A DNA stretch of 64,000 nucleotides, taken from NCBI GenBank assembly GCA_029721515.1, contig CM056567.1, positions 7,961,507 through 8,025,506 of the forward strand, written 5' to 3'. The stretch comes from Synanceia verrucosa (Eukaryota; Chordata; Actinopteri; Perciformes; Synanceiidae). A program made the translations under genes and the position numbers. Below the pieces are notes generated by a model. That model did no database searches and was not told where the DNA came from. It worked only from the letters and a program-made list of their open reading frames with translations. Shown here in pieces: positions 1-12,240 of the stretch (its first letter is position 1; each line of letters starts with the position of its first letter).

Positions 1-563
1 AGGAGAGAAAAAAATATAGGAGGAAGAGGATGAGGAGGAGGAGTTGATGTGGCTGCATGACTGCATCAAGGTGACACACTAGTTATTCACATTAGAGCAT
101 GGGTGATCAAGGTTATATGTCACTCACATTAAATGATATTAGATAGGATTTTTTTTTTTGCTGTGCCACAGATGAAGGCGTGCTTTCATCTCTGCTTTCG
201 AAGCAGTGTTGACATACAGTAGATCTGTGGGAACTTCAAAGAACATCTCACCGTGTTCTGTAGTGCAGTGCCGTACTGCAGCACTCTGCAGATAGGCTGC
301 ACTGTATAGTGCAGCTGTTGCTTCTCATTGAGTAACGCAGAGGGCAAAGTAGCAGTTGGAGTTGTGAGTGTTTGTTTGGGGAAATTTGGTGATTTTATTT
401 GCAGTGCATTAGTGATGAGTGAGGGAGAGATTTTGCTTAGACGTTCTGAACTTTAAACTGCTGTTAAGCTGTGGGAGCTCACATCTTCAGACCTGTCAGT
501 TCCACTTTGACTTTGGTTTCATTGTGTGAAATATGAGCTACGAGTCGACACTTTTGTGCAAAT
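1..563. other. No gene seen; unique sequence
   Basis: The first 45 bases are purine-rich (A/G repeats of the AGGAGG kind). The rest is mixed-composition sequence with short self-complementary stretches around 270-320 (repeated GCACT/AGTGC and CTGCAG words). I see no open frame, splice-flanked exon or recognisable repeat family here. Confidence 0.6.
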
Positions 564-800
564 TAGGGCTGCATGGCAATGGACAAAATGGTTATCATGC
601 ATATCTTTATGAACACCGCGATCACGATTATCTATGAAATTTAGAGGCAAAATATTTTTCATTCAAATTGCAATTTCACATTTAAATGAACTGCTTTCAC
701 TTCCATGCTGTTCTGCATTTCAGGTGACAAAAAAAATTGAAATTAGTTCGGAAGTTAAACAGGTCATAATCCCCTCTCTAACATCATTGTATCATGATAG
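564..800. mobile_element. Old hAT-type MITE fragment, TAGGGCTGCA end
   Basis: The sequence from 566 starts TTAGGGCTGCATGGCAATGG and continues with ATCGCGAT-like words (ACCGCGATCACGATTATC). TAGGGCTGCACGAT followed by CGCGAT/ATATCG words is the usual start of a common non-autonomous hAT repeat in fish genomes. I do not see a clear second terminus or an 8-bp target duplication, so the right boundary is approximate and the copy is probably old and truncated. A 79-codon open frame overlapping it (634-873) has no protein-like features. Confidence 0.4.
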
Positions 801-3800
801 TGGTAGTGGTGTGATTTACCATTGCCCAAAACATTTTTTACAGAGCTTCTGTAGCAGCATGCATGGGAATTAATTACAGTAAAACATTTCAGATTTCTGT
901 AATTTTGTTCCTGCTTAATTGTTTTTCAAGTGGTTGCAGACGACTTTATTGTTGTGTGCAGATGTGAAACCATCACACACAGACATATGAGACTGCTGCA
1001 AACAGACCGGCTTCAATCGGCTGCTGGTTGCCACGTCATCGTTTACGATTAGTTTAGGAAGTGTTAATTCATGCAGGAACAGCAACTTTCCTTCTCTTAC
1101 CATGCTGATTTCAATGAAGTGCCATCACATGGGTGTAATGCTGCTGGTACTGATGGAGTGCAGTGCAACTGTTTTTCTATGAAGGCTCCTGTCAGGGATT
1201 TTGTCAAGAGATGTCTACGTCCTCCACAACAAATCATCCAATTTGTCCAATTATCCAATTCCTCTTAAGTGCTTCCCCTGATTAAAGAAACTTGGTTTTT
1301 AATTCACATGTCTCAGTTTCCTTGAGCAAGCCGACCGTAACTAGACCACTCAAGTGCATGATCGTCTCTGTCGTCCCTACCCGGGCATGTCTGTTTAACT
1401 GTAGAGGGAGGCATTGAAGGTTGAGCTGGATCCTGTGCCTGTAAAGTAGAGCATCTTATCATACTGATGGACAGAAGTGGGAACAGTTTTAGGGCATGTG
1501 AGGGTTGCAAAAAAAGCAAGATAAGCTCTGGTCAGCAGCTGCATAAACCTTAAAAACAAACATCTCTGGCTCTCTTTTGTTTCTCCTGTCTGTCTCTGAA
1601 AGTATCTCCTTGTTTTAACCTTCGCAGAACTACCTGGGTTAGTTTGACAGGTGAGTCGAAGGATACAATGAACACACACACCTCTTGGCAGGACTCCCTA
1701 AAGACCTGCTGTCTGTTGAGGGGCAGATGAAGGTATAGTAAGAGTAAGAACCAAGTGTGTGTCCATGCCCGTAGATGTGTGTGTGAGTGTGTGTTACCCT
1801 TCTTCCTCTGAGGGAGTCATTATGTGGTTTTCCACATTGGGAATTGACATTTTTTTCCTTTACTTGCCATTTCACAGGAAGAGCCGTGACTTTCTTGTCA
1901 CGACACACGCCCACGTCTCACCTTGAATGGCTACGTAAAATTTTCACACACTTGTGCATGTTCGATTCCACGCGTGCACACACGCACATGCACGCTATCC
2001 TTGTAACTTTTTAGTAGGTCAACCCCTTAAGGGTGGCCCAAACTTACACTCAGGTAAGAACACAATGCATATTTCGAGATACATGCAGCCTAATTAGGCA
2101 AAGAACAAAAAGATCACATTCTCATGTACCTTGGGTTTCTAATTAAAGGAAATACCTCATTTTCCTCTCATACCTATTCATGACCAAAATAGACATTGAA
2201 GGGGAAAAAAAGTCTTAAAGTACAAAGTAGAATTGTACTCTGCCTCAGGTGATTTGTCTCAGCCCCAGGGCTTAGGCCTACTCACTCTTAAGGAGTTTCA
2301 CAGATTTTTTCCCCCCTCATCTCCGTCTGTTCATATTAAATAGGCAAGTGGATCGGAAAGAGAAAGAAAGCAGAAAGTCTCAGAAGTGGACGTCCCTTTG
2401 ACTCAGTGTCCTGAGCAGCACTGGCTGATGGGATGTTTTTACCACACACCTGTCAGCAGTGGGGATTTGTGGATTAAGCACCGCCTCAGGTGAAGCTCAG
2501 ACTGATGGGCCGCCTGTCAGGGCTGTAAGGCCGGTTGTTGGGAGTCGGGGACAACAGATGAAAAAGCTCTGTTCGGGTGTCGTGACACATAGTTAGCCTG
2601 TGTTAGCGATGCTAGCTGGGGGGCGATGAATGTGTCGAGGGGAGGATAAATAAGCAACGGCACCTGCGTGATAGAAGTCCCATGAGATTATTTGGCCACG
2701 GCACAGAGGCTGACGTACGGGACGCCTGGGACAGATTTGAGAATAGCTTTCACAGAAATACAGCAGAGCCACTTCAGTGCCTGAACGGTGGTTCAGCAGG
2801 CTGCCTTTGGTGATGACTTCTTCCAGAAATATGACTCCAGTAACAACAGCTCGCTCATCCTGCTACCTTTTAATCATTTATCGACGTGGAGCTGGGGTCA
2901 CAGCTAGTTTCTTGTAAAGCGACTCATTAACTTTTGTCTCGTGTTTGTTTACAGATGAGGTGAAACTGAAACTGAAAGGCAACTCATTTTTGACAAAATT
3001 ATGTTCTCCGTTCCCTGCTTCTGTCTGTCTTTCTTTCTTTACTTGAGTGATTATGCTTCGCAGGACAAATGCACACTGATTGAAGTACTGTAAGCCATTA
3101 GATGCAATTTAAAAAAAAAAAAAAAACAGTCGATCTGTTTGCCTCATGTAGCAACGACAACATCATCGATCATTTCATTCAGCTCAGTTTGTGGTGGATT
3201 TGCTTGACAGGGTCTGAAAGCTGAGGTGATGTTTCAAACTGTGAAATAACCTTTGATTTGTAAACAAATAGACAGTAAGTGAGTCAGCTTTTATAATCAT
3301 AATACGTTTTTTTCTTCTTTTTTTTTTAAAGAAGATGAGGACAGAAGAACGTAGTTGAGAGAACGGAAAAGAAGTGATTGATTTTCTCACGCCAGGAGGG
3401 GAGATATCGACTTGTCTTTCACCGATCTTTTCTCACCTACACTGCTGATAGAAACACCTGACAGCAGCGGAGCGGCGAGTTTGATGTCACGCTAACTACT
3501 TCACTGAAGCCAATGTTGAGGCGTCCTGTCCTTGAGATGACTTACTGTGATGCACCTGATGTAGAATCCCAGTCAGAACTCGTCCCTAAAATCGTCCTCA
3601 CTTTCCTGAAGTCTGCCTGAGCGAGCCGTCAAAGCTCACTTCAAAATAAAAAAACAGAAAAAAGCTGAGGTCATCCTGACTTGAAGCAAAATTCGCCCGC
3701 CTGTCTGTACCACGTTTTCTCATCAATTACTACGTTTGGGATCTGGACAAAAAAAAAAAAGCTGATGCAATCAAACATCCCATCTTTTTTCTCTCTGGAT

Positions 3801-4425
3801 GATAGAGAAAGAGGTGAGTGGATTGTGAACCAATGGGGGTGTATTGATCCAAGCCTTATGAATCCCTCAGGGACTTCTGTCATGCCCAGGTGCGTCAAAG
3901 AGTGCTTTGATTTCTGGACCTCAATCAAATCCACCTGCGGTCTGGCTGCAATATCAAACTACCCCCCTTAATTATTCAAAAGTTCCAGACCAGAGGCTTT
4001 TTTTTTCTGCCGCAATCAGGATGCAATCAAAATAATTTCTTCTTTTGTGAAGTAATACCTCAAAAACAATAGGCTTCACAAACAAATCACTCATATTTTC
4101 AAAGATATTCTCATGTGGGAGGAGGTTTCAAGTCACTCACTCACACACATATCCAAACTTTCTGTGGCTGTGTTGTCAAATCCAGCCTCAGGTTTGACAG
4201 TGAATCATCGATGGGAGAATGGGATAGTTGATTCTTGGAGCTCGGTTTGAGGAATTCCAGGAGTCCAGCAATGAATTTTGAAGTGTGAAGTCGCTTTGCT
4301 CTCACGCAGCCAGGGATTAGAGGCCTGAATGAATCTGTAATGTTCGCGCACACACCCACGCTTCATTTTTGTCACTTACAAATCCAGTGTTATGTTGAAA
4401 AAAAAATCCTCCTATCAGCAGTCTT
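801..4425. other. No gene seen; intergenic or intronic
   Basis: Several open frames of 60-95 codons are present, mostly overlapping one another on opposite strands, with no recognisable domain. An imperfect GT tract lies near 1774-1796 and a poly-A run at 3111-3126. The part around 2470-2750 is somewhat richer in GC and CpG than its surroundings, but all frames are interrupted by stops without a convincing splice pair. Nothing else is supported. Confidence 0.6.
3111..3126. repeat. Poly-A run
   Basis: Sixteen consecutive A. No retroposon body is recognisable upstream, so it is listed as a simple repeat only. Confidence 0.95.
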
Positions 4426-4901
4426 ACGGCGTTTTCACACCTATGGTTCATTTGCTCTGGTCTGAATCAGGGACCAACTTGTTACAATGTTGCAAATTGC
4501 CTCGAGTTTGGTTTGTGTTCACACGGCAGCATTCACAAGCGGACCAAAATGTGTGACGTGCAAGGAAACTGCTCTCAAATTGGCTGATATTTCCTCGTGG
4601 GAAAACTCCCGGAAGTAAACAAAGAAGAGCACATTCCAGAGCGCTACTTTGGTTTAGTCCAAAACAGGAAATGCGCCCTGCAGTTGGGTCGGATCGAGGT
4701 TGGCTCATGTTCTCACCACAGTCGAACCGCACCAGAGTTCGTTTGGAACCGGACCGAGACCCCGTTGAAAATGTAGTTGCTTTGGTCCGCACCCGAGTGC
4801 GATTGATGTGTTCACACCTTCCCAAACGAACTGCACCAAGGGGGTAAAACGCTCCAGGATTCGATTCAACCGAACTAAACGAGGCAGGTATGAAAGCGCC
4901 C
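4426..4901. mobile_element. CpG-rich MITE with inverted GGCGTTTTCACACCT ends
   Basis: The left end reads GGCGTTTTCACACCTATGG from 4428. The right end read in reverse is GGGCGCTTTCATACCTGCCT, so the two ends form an imperfect inverted repeat. The interior is full of GGTTCGG/CCGAACC/CGGACC words in both orientations and keeps many CpGs, unlike the surrounding DNA, which suggests a fairly young insertion. The flanks GCAGTCTT (4418-4425) and TCAGTCAT (4902-4909) match at 6 of 8 positions, which could be a decayed 8-bp hAT-type target duplication. A 172-codon minus-strand frame (4448-4966) runs across it but crosses its right edge and has no domain, so it is not called a gene. Family placement as hAT-like is inference. 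Confidence 0.7.
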
Positions 4902-6323
4902 TCAGTCATCAAGATCTGGCTCCGTTTGATTGGTCCTCTAATGTTCAACAGAGGAGTATGCATCATCTGTTTACACTAGAAATGAGTGAACCAGTGTGGA
5001 TCAGTGTGTTCTTCTCTTTTTCTTTGATAGCTGAATGCATGTGGGATGGAAGGAAACAACGAAAAAGCATTAAAGCTGAGAAAGATGTGAGCAAAAGTGT
5101 AATCGATAAACAGGTTCCCTTTTTAAAAGTTGAAAGGGGAGGAAAATAAAGACCAGATATTAGACGATAGGAGGAACCTCAGAGGTTGGAGGTTCTACGT
5201 AAAAGTTGTCGAGGCAGTTCATTTAAAGTAAGAGGACGAGGTGGTGCTCTTGGGAGTTGGTTGCCAGCGCTGGGAGAATACACAGACATTTTTTTTGTTT
5301 CAAAAGCACGTTCCCTGTCTTGGGGGGATAAATTAATTACTCACATACTCAAAAACAGAACATTTGTTTTAATTCCATGGGTGTAGTGCACATTTTGTCC
5401 TGACACTAAATGGCAAACGGATCTGTTGTTTCCTGCCTGAGCTGCAGCTTTCATCTTCCATCATCGTTTTGTTTCCTTTAACCGTGCAGTATTTGTCATC
5501 ATTGAAGCATCACTTGAGGGGGATTTATGGAGTCAACAAACCTCGCTAACATACTGCTGTGTGCAATGGAAGAAACGGCAGAGTTCATTCCTGCTTCAGA
5601 GTGCAACACAGGAAACTCCAAATGTGTTTGTAATGTTGACACAGTTTTTTACAGCTGAAGTGAAGTTCAAGACAGAGCTGTTTTTATTCAGTCTGTTGGC
5701 CACTGCTGCTCTGGTCCAGACTGAAATATCACAAGTTGTCAAGTATATCAAGTACCCAGTTTAATGTTAAGATGAGGTGGCAAATAATCTGGACATTCAA
5801 TGAAAGCAACGACGTCAGGTGATCTCTGACTTTTCATCTGATCAAAGTTACATTTTCTAAAACTTTTGCCAGCATGCTGAAGCCTCTCTGAGCTGCTAGA
5901 ATGGCTGTGGATGTACTGTTTTTGTATTTTTGCTTTGCGCTAACAGGGAATGAAACAAGACCGGCGCCAGCTCATATCAATCAAACTGGAAACCTTTAAT
6001 GCCCCTGCCAAAAACATTTCACAAAGAGGCAGAACAATGTTTTTTCACAAGATTCAAGGTTATTTGTCATGTGCGCTGATGTATTATTGGCACCGCTTCA
6101 CCTCCATACAGTAGCTGGTAGCTTTCAGTTGTTACTCCATTATCTTTGTATTGTATTACGGGATAAGGTCAACAGTTAGGTGTTTTATTTTGTTAATTTT
6201 CAGTTTGAATACAGTGCTAGCTCTTTGAAATGAGGCATCACTAGAGGTCTGCCGAACAGAAAAGCTGCATGTGACCCGCTCTCATGTAAAAACCAGCTAG
6301 ATTGTGTGATTTCCCTACATTGT
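4902..6323. other. No gene seen; small repeat scrap near 6049
   Basis: Open frames of 113, 66 and 67 codons (from 4808, 5186 and 5561) show no motif. At about 6049-6085 the text ACAAGATTCAAGGTTATTTG followed by TCATGTGC resembles a short conserved stretch found in many fish retroelements, but it is too short to name. Otherwise nothing is seen. Confidence 0.55.
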
Positions 6324-6780
6324 TTAACTCATTGACTGGTAGCCTTTTTTTAAAAGGCCATTTTGAGTCATCTTTCATGATGCGCAGAATATTTTATACC
6401 ATGTCTCTGAAACCACTGAATAGCTCAAATGAAAGAACAGACTGTATTTCATTATGAAAAAAAACAGTTTGGTATTATCCTGTTCCATTCTTGTTTTATC
6501 TGAAGTAGAGTAGAGGTCACTTTCACCAAAATCACCACTTTTTGTCCAGATTTTGTCTAATCACGATCGTCTCCACTTCCTGCTTTTATCTGTGGCGTAT
6601 ACCAGCTCTTTATGTCCTGACTACAAATCCCAGAAGCCCTAATAGTACTCACAGGCTGTGTGAGAGCGATCTTTTGTCGCTGGTGCCGAACAAAGGAAAG
6701 ACGTATATAAACGTTTATGGCACTCAAGCGTTCCATTTTTAAAGCTGTAACATGTAAGTGTTTGGCACCCAAAGAGTTAA
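6324..6780. mobile_element. TTAA MITE family, copy 1 (piggyBac-like)
   Basis: The element starts TTAACTCATTGACTGG and ends GGCACCCAAAGAGTTAA, so it is flanked by TTAA on both sides and has inverted ends of the form CTCTTTGAGTGCCA. The interior matches copies 2 and 4 along its length (for example CACTTTCACCAAAATCACCA, ATCGTCTCCACTTCCTGC, CTCACAGGCTG). TTAA duplication with short inverted ends beginning C(C/T)CTTTG is characteristic of piggyBac-type transposons; that assignment is inference because no transposase is present. A second, internal copy of the right-end motif (GGCACTCAAGCG at about 6719-6730) precedes the true end. Opposing 66- and 71-codon frames lie within it and are not genes. 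Confidence 0.85.
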
Positions 6781-7571
6781 CTACATGTGTGTTTGGTCAT
6801 CTACTCAGCCTTGTCTAAAACTGAATACTGTCCCTCCTGGAGAATATGGAAGTGCAGAAAGCAGAAGGAGTGGGGATAAGAGAGACAAAGATTTAAGGAT
6901 GAGTGGCCGAGTAGATGAGGGATAATGGGAAGCAGTCCGCTTTGAGAAGGTATGGCATCGCGTGGGAATTCTTGAAGAGGACCGATTCAGGCCGGATGAG
7001 AGGGGAAGCTGATTATCCACCCTCCTTTTGTGTGTGGGATCAGGATCAGCAAGCAAATCCTCCACTCAGAGAGAAGAGTTGGGCGAAAGGGGGGGAGGAA
7101 AGGTGAGGTGAGGAAAGACAATGAACAGGGATGGGGGCGACGGAAGGGAAGGGGATGACATGGGGAGGAAAAAAGAGAAGGATTCAGAGGGGATGTACTG
7201 TAGAAAAGGAAATGTGAGGTGAGAACTGTGATTTGACCCTTTGTGCCTTGATTTGCCATATACGACGCAATCAAGTCCGAGCTGATGGCGTTTTCTGCCA
7301 CGCATGATTATGTGCCTATGTATGATTATACTCTCAGTGATGTCTGATTTTTAAGCCTCAGTCCTCATTAGCCATTTAATTTTATTGAGAACTGCTTTGT
7401 TCCTGTTCCCGTTTCTTTTTTTTTTTTTTCCGCACATCACAGTCTCTGATGATTAAATGAACTCAGAAATATCGTGCTCTAACAACCTGTTCACCATGGG
7501 ACCAAGAGAACCCAAACTAATTGCATGCGCATCTGGATTTTGCCAGATAATCAGTGAGGCTGTAACGTAGC

Positions 7572-7587
7572 GTGTGTGTGTGTGTGT
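7572..7587. repeat. (GT)n microsatellite
   Basis: Sixteen bases of alternating G and T. Confidence 0.95.
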
Positions 7588-10500
7588 TATTTGTCTTGGC
7601 TACACTATATTTTCTTGTGTCAGATATCCCTAGCTCTCTCTGGTACCTGCAGCAATATAGGAGCCATTAGACACTCAGAGAGTGATGAGATGAAGCAGTT
7701 TTCATTAAAAAGACATTTGGTGAAGACTGGAGGCCTTGAATTGATGCGAGGCGAGAGACAAAGGCTCTTGTTTGTCTTGGAGGGTGGAGGTGGGGGGTTG
7801 CTGAGTGACTCATATGTCAGTGTTTTGGACTATAAAATCGGCGGGGAAAAAAATCTGCCACTCAAACGGCGACTGAAAGTAAGCTGAGGTTTGATGCCGA
7901 TGAGAGGAAGGCAGGTGTGTGAGCATGTCAGTGTTTCGGCGCTGGAAGTGAGAAAGAGAGAGTGAGCAAAGGATGGCGAGAAGTCATTTGGTGAATTTGT
8001 ACAATTGTGCAGAGTGAAACGGAGACACTGTCAGCGGGCTGTGGATTAACAAGAACGAACTCCCTGCTTCTACCGCCTCCCACCTGACTACCACATACTC
8101 CACCATGCCCCAACCCTAAGGCTCGAGTCACTGGGCTACCAGCCATCCCAGCCGAGTGCATTACTGTCATCTAGAGATTTATTAGGAACATACTTCTCAG
8201 TGACACTGCAGCCATCTTTCCAGTCCATTTACGGTGTCCACTGACATATTCTGACATGCATGACAGAGCAACTACAGGAACAGAGCCAGGCAGACACAGG
8301 CTAGGTGTTTCCATTAGGCTGTAGACAAGCATTACGCTACGCAAACCTGCAGACACGGCACAAACTGTGTTGTTAATGTTACACGAGTGACAAGCTAAAG
8401 GGCTCTGCTTAACGTGGGCGTGATGGAGAAGCTTGTTTTGTTTGTGTGTTCGAGGCCAGAGTGGCCTTTAGGTGTGCAAATTGCAATTTTTGTCTAGAGT
8501 GAGCTCTGTGGATGAATAATTTTCAAATCAGGCTAAATCCCTGCATTTGACAATGAATTTGACATGTCTGCTCATCAGATTTCCTCCAGAGCTGCTGTGA
8601 AAAGAAATGATCTTAACAGTGGAAAGTTTTGTTTTGTTTTTGTTTTTTTTACAGGACTTTTGACTAAGACTACAGTGTGATTTACATGAAGTTGAATATT
8701 GCTGCAAAACAGGCACACCAAATAATATATTCTTGTGTTTCTCTTATTTGCGTGACATTTTATTGGAATTGTAATCAATCATGTCATGAACACAATTTCT
8801 GAAAATTAAATAAGAGAGGATACCTGTTGCCAAATAATATTTTGACCATTACTTTCTGAACTTCAAACACACAACTGAGAACAAACTAACTGTCCATCCA
8901 TTCATTTTGGATTAGAAATTACTCTTGACGCTTCTTTTCACCTTTTTACATCGAAAAGACAGAGAAATAATATTTCCCTCAGCCTGCTGAAGGCAACAAC
9001 TGAGATTAAGTTAATAACAACTTTTCAGTCTACTCCTGAAATAAAAGGAATGTACTTGACTTCAAGTGTCATCTTATTTTAACTAAAGCTGACAAAAATA
9101 TATGAATAACTGTACTGACGTATAACCATCTTGCCTCTAAATGAGAGACAAACAGTGTACCACTAGAAACAGCCTTTTCTCTTTAGATGAACATAAACGT
9201 TTTAGGACACATGGATGGGTAACAAAGAATGAAATCCATAAACAAAGCTTTGCAACGAGGCCGAGATAAAACCCTCTGGAATCTGGATCAGTCCATTACG
9301 ACACCATTTCATCAATGAATTTCTCTGCTTCCACAGATCAGTCGAGGTCGAGGACCCTCCAGGCTTCGGTCCACCTGAGACAACCTCTTGCTGTTAGAGC
9401 ACAACAGAAATAAAAATGAGCCTTATATGGTGCTTAATGACACAGTTTAAGAACACAATAACATGCCAATTGGAAAGGGACGTTCTTCACTTTACCTCGA
9501 GGCATCACCATCGCTTCATCTGCTGTGACAAATGAAAATGCTTTTTGTGTTTGACAGTGTTTGCTGTTTTCGCAAGCAGTAAACTGACATGATCCATCAG
9601 TATATATATGAACAGGAAAACATCTTTCCTTCAACATTAAAGCCTTTTGGCTAAAGCAGACTGGACAATGACGACAAACTGTTCCGTTTCATGGATGCTG
9701 GATTTGGGACAGTTTACATGTGAGCTATGGGTGAGAAACGCTTTTGAGTAGAGAAGATATGAAGAAAGTGGGTAGACACTGAGGTGATATTATTTGATAA
9801 GCACAAATGCACACATGCAGAGGGCTCTGAGTGAGTCAGAGAGATGCCCCAGAGTAGGAAGGTTAGCCAGTCATGAAATTACTAAACAAATAAAGGCTTA
9901 AAGGCTTCCCAGCTCAAACATTTTAAGTGGGTGTTGAGAGCTGCAGATAAGCCTGCTGTGTGTGGGCTTGATGGGTATAAGAGCAGAGTCTGATGATGCC
10001 TCTGATCATGATCGTAATGATAATGATTGTGAATGTGATGTAATTGCTTAATTATTGCCTACAACAGAACGCTGCATTGAACCCCACAATCATTTAACAT
10101 TAAACATGGCTTTAAACTGCCATGTATGCAATTCTTTATGTGCAGTAAACATATTAATTCTCCAGCATGGGTATCAGTGTTTCATGTTAATTAATTTCAT
10201 AGATAATTCTATGAATTGTATTGGTTTTGATTGGATTGGATTGGCAATGCAACTTCTACACGTTGGCCTCTTGATAAAGTGTAACCAGGCTACGACTAAC
10301 AGAGGAAGCATATCTACTTCCTGCTGACTGCCGTTGGTTGTTGGATCTGTCATTATTACAACATTAACCACAGGCATCTCCATTGAGACTGGAAGTAGCA
10401 TAGATGAGCAAGTTGTGAAACAAACTTTCTGAATATGTTCAGCTCTCACCATCTAAATGGGAGTTTAGGTTGCTTGTCAGCTGCAGCTCAGTTTTGTGGG

Positions 10501-10769
10501 AAAGCTCAGCATGCAGTCCTCATTGTTATCGATGATCAAATATACAAGGGTGAAACTGTTTATCAGCCTGGAGGCTAACAGGCAAAAAAATTGGAAACGA
10601 CTCCAGTAGGCAGCATGGAGACGCTGAGCCTGTGTTGCCGTCGCTAAAATGATTTCATGTTTGTTTTATGTTGCACTCTTTGCTGCAGTATCAGATCCCC
10701 TTTGGTGAGAAATAAAATTCAAAGTTGAAGTCCTCATGAACTGTCAACACTGTCAACATATCAGATCTG

Positions 10770-10785
10770 AAAAAAAAAAAAAAAA
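10770..10785. repeat. Poly-A run
   Basis: Sixteen A in a row following ATCAGATCTG. No retroposon body is identified. Confidence 0.95.
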
Positions 10786-11746
10786 CATGAAACACATTTA
10801 AATGAATGAATGAAAACATTATAAATGCATCTCTAATCAAAGACAGCTGATTCACTTGAAAACATCATGTCCAGACTCTTTTTCAAAGCTTTCAGTCACA
10901 TCTGAAGAGAGAATTTTAATCACTTGCTGTTAGAGCACAACAAAACAACCATCTCCATGACGACAGAGAATTCAGATGAACCTTTGGCATAACAAATAAT
11001 TTTACTACAAAATCTTTAACATGAAAAAGAATAACCTGTGTGGAGTGTTAAAAATATAAAAAATATAATCATTTAAATAATGTGGGTAACGTTCAGCTGA
11101 GCACCTCATTAAAGCTCTAAAGCTCTTTCCTCGTCCCTGTGCATTTTATTCTCTCCTCACCCTCCATGGCCAGGCTTTCATGTCATAGGCTTTCTCTTCC
11201 CTCCCTCCATCCATCCCTAACTAATTCCTCTCCCTATAGACGAGCTTCTAGCCTTTGTGCTGCTGTGCGTCGAGCACGACCCTGAGCCTTAATCCCCTTC
11301 ATGGTCTGCGAGGGAGAGGGAGGGAAGAGGGCGTGAATTTGAGCTTCTGGAGTTGAGGGCCTGGATCTAATGTAATTACTCATTGTGAGTGGCCGAGGTG
11401 ACTGGTGGCTGCAGCCTCAGAGGGCAGCACAAGACCTCTGTCCTTTCTCTCATGATTCAACAGTAGGGGTTAGAAAAAAAAAAGCATTCTGTAGGGCTTG
11501 ATTATCTGACAATTTGCTTATTTGTTTGTTGGTTAGGTTTTTGCTTTTCAATTTTGGCTTTGCCTACTGGCGTCCATCTCAGCCAGGGAAATATTTGACT
11601 TCCTTCCATGTCATGAAAACGAGGAGAGACAGTGCCGTTGATTAAGTCGAGGAAATCTCCACAACCGGGCACTGCTGGAGAGGCTGTCATCAGCAGCCAC
11701 AAGATGCCGCCGTTTAAGGAAAAGAGGGCGTGCAATGTGACTTCGA

Positions 11747-12240
11747 AGTATGTGCGCACGTATCCCTTACCCCTAATTTCCACTGGATTTGGAATGACGG
11801 TAACGTCCGTAGTCCGTCAATACGCACCAAAGCTGCCTGTTGCGGTTCCGCCGGACAGCTGGAATCAGAGAACGAGATCTTGCTGGCTAATGAGTTCTCG
11901 CGAATTCACATATAATTGCGCGATGTAGCGGGTTGTAGTGGTGCATCAGTGAAAGAGAACCACCTTGTGTCCACTGAGTAGAAGGAAATCAATTATACGA
12001 TTATTTTAAAAATAAACCAGACGTTTTTGTGTCTGTATACAACTTCCTGTCCCACATGATCTGCTATGAGTTCATGCGCCGACATCTGACAAAAATAGAA
12101 GTTCGGTCGATTTGTTTCGGCAGACGTTGACATATCAGCGGCGTTCAGTCTATTGTATAAAAGTATCTGTTGTGGATTTATCATGACAGTTTTATTAAAA
12201 AAAAAAAAAAAAAAAAAAAAAAGAAAAACCCACCCCTGGT
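11747..12240. mobile_element. CpG-rich insertion, probable MITE, with long A tract
   Basis: From about 11747 the sequence becomes dense in CpG (GTAACGTCCGTAGTCCGTCA, GCGGTTCCGCCGG, CTCGCGAATT, GCGCGATGTAGCGGG), in contrast to the flanks. This is what a relatively recent transposon insertion looks like before CpG decay. The phrase CCCTAATTTCCACTGGAT is typical of a fish MITE end as I remember it. A run of 26 A (12197-12222) lies near the right side. I could not match both termini or find a target duplication, so the boundaries and class are uncertain. Confidence 0.45.
12197..12222. repeat. Poly-A tract, 26 bp
   Basis: Uninterrupted A run following TTTATT, within the right part of the CpG-rich insertion. 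It could be a retroposon-type tail or a slippage-expanded tract. Confidence 0.95.

Larger units (their letters stand above)
6781..11746. other. No gene seen; purine-rich tract and short repeats
   Basis: A strongly purine-rich stretch runs from about 7070 to 7200 (GGAAAG, GGGGAGGAAA words). A GT tract lies at 7572-7587 and an A run at 10770-10785. A 20-bp word, CTTGCTGTTAGAGCACAACA, occurs exactly at 9387-9406 and 10923-10942. The open frames in this part are short, overlapping and unrecognisable. Around 11560-11740 both strands are open for about 90 codons, but without convincing splice sites. Confidence 0.55.

Noticed and set aside
4448..4966. 172-codon minus-strand open frame
   Set aside because: It lies almost wholly inside a CpG-rich MITE, crosses its right edge and shows no transposase motif.
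11404..11430. CTCF-like site (GCAGCCTCAGAGGGCAGCAC)
   Set aside because: Matches only the core of the consensus; single sites of this quality are expected by chance in 64 kb.
11632..11750. Plus-strand segment VPLIKSRKSPQPGTAGEA as an exon
   Set aside because: The opposite strand is equally open and no pyrimidine tract precedes the possible acceptor, so there is no reason to choose a strand.
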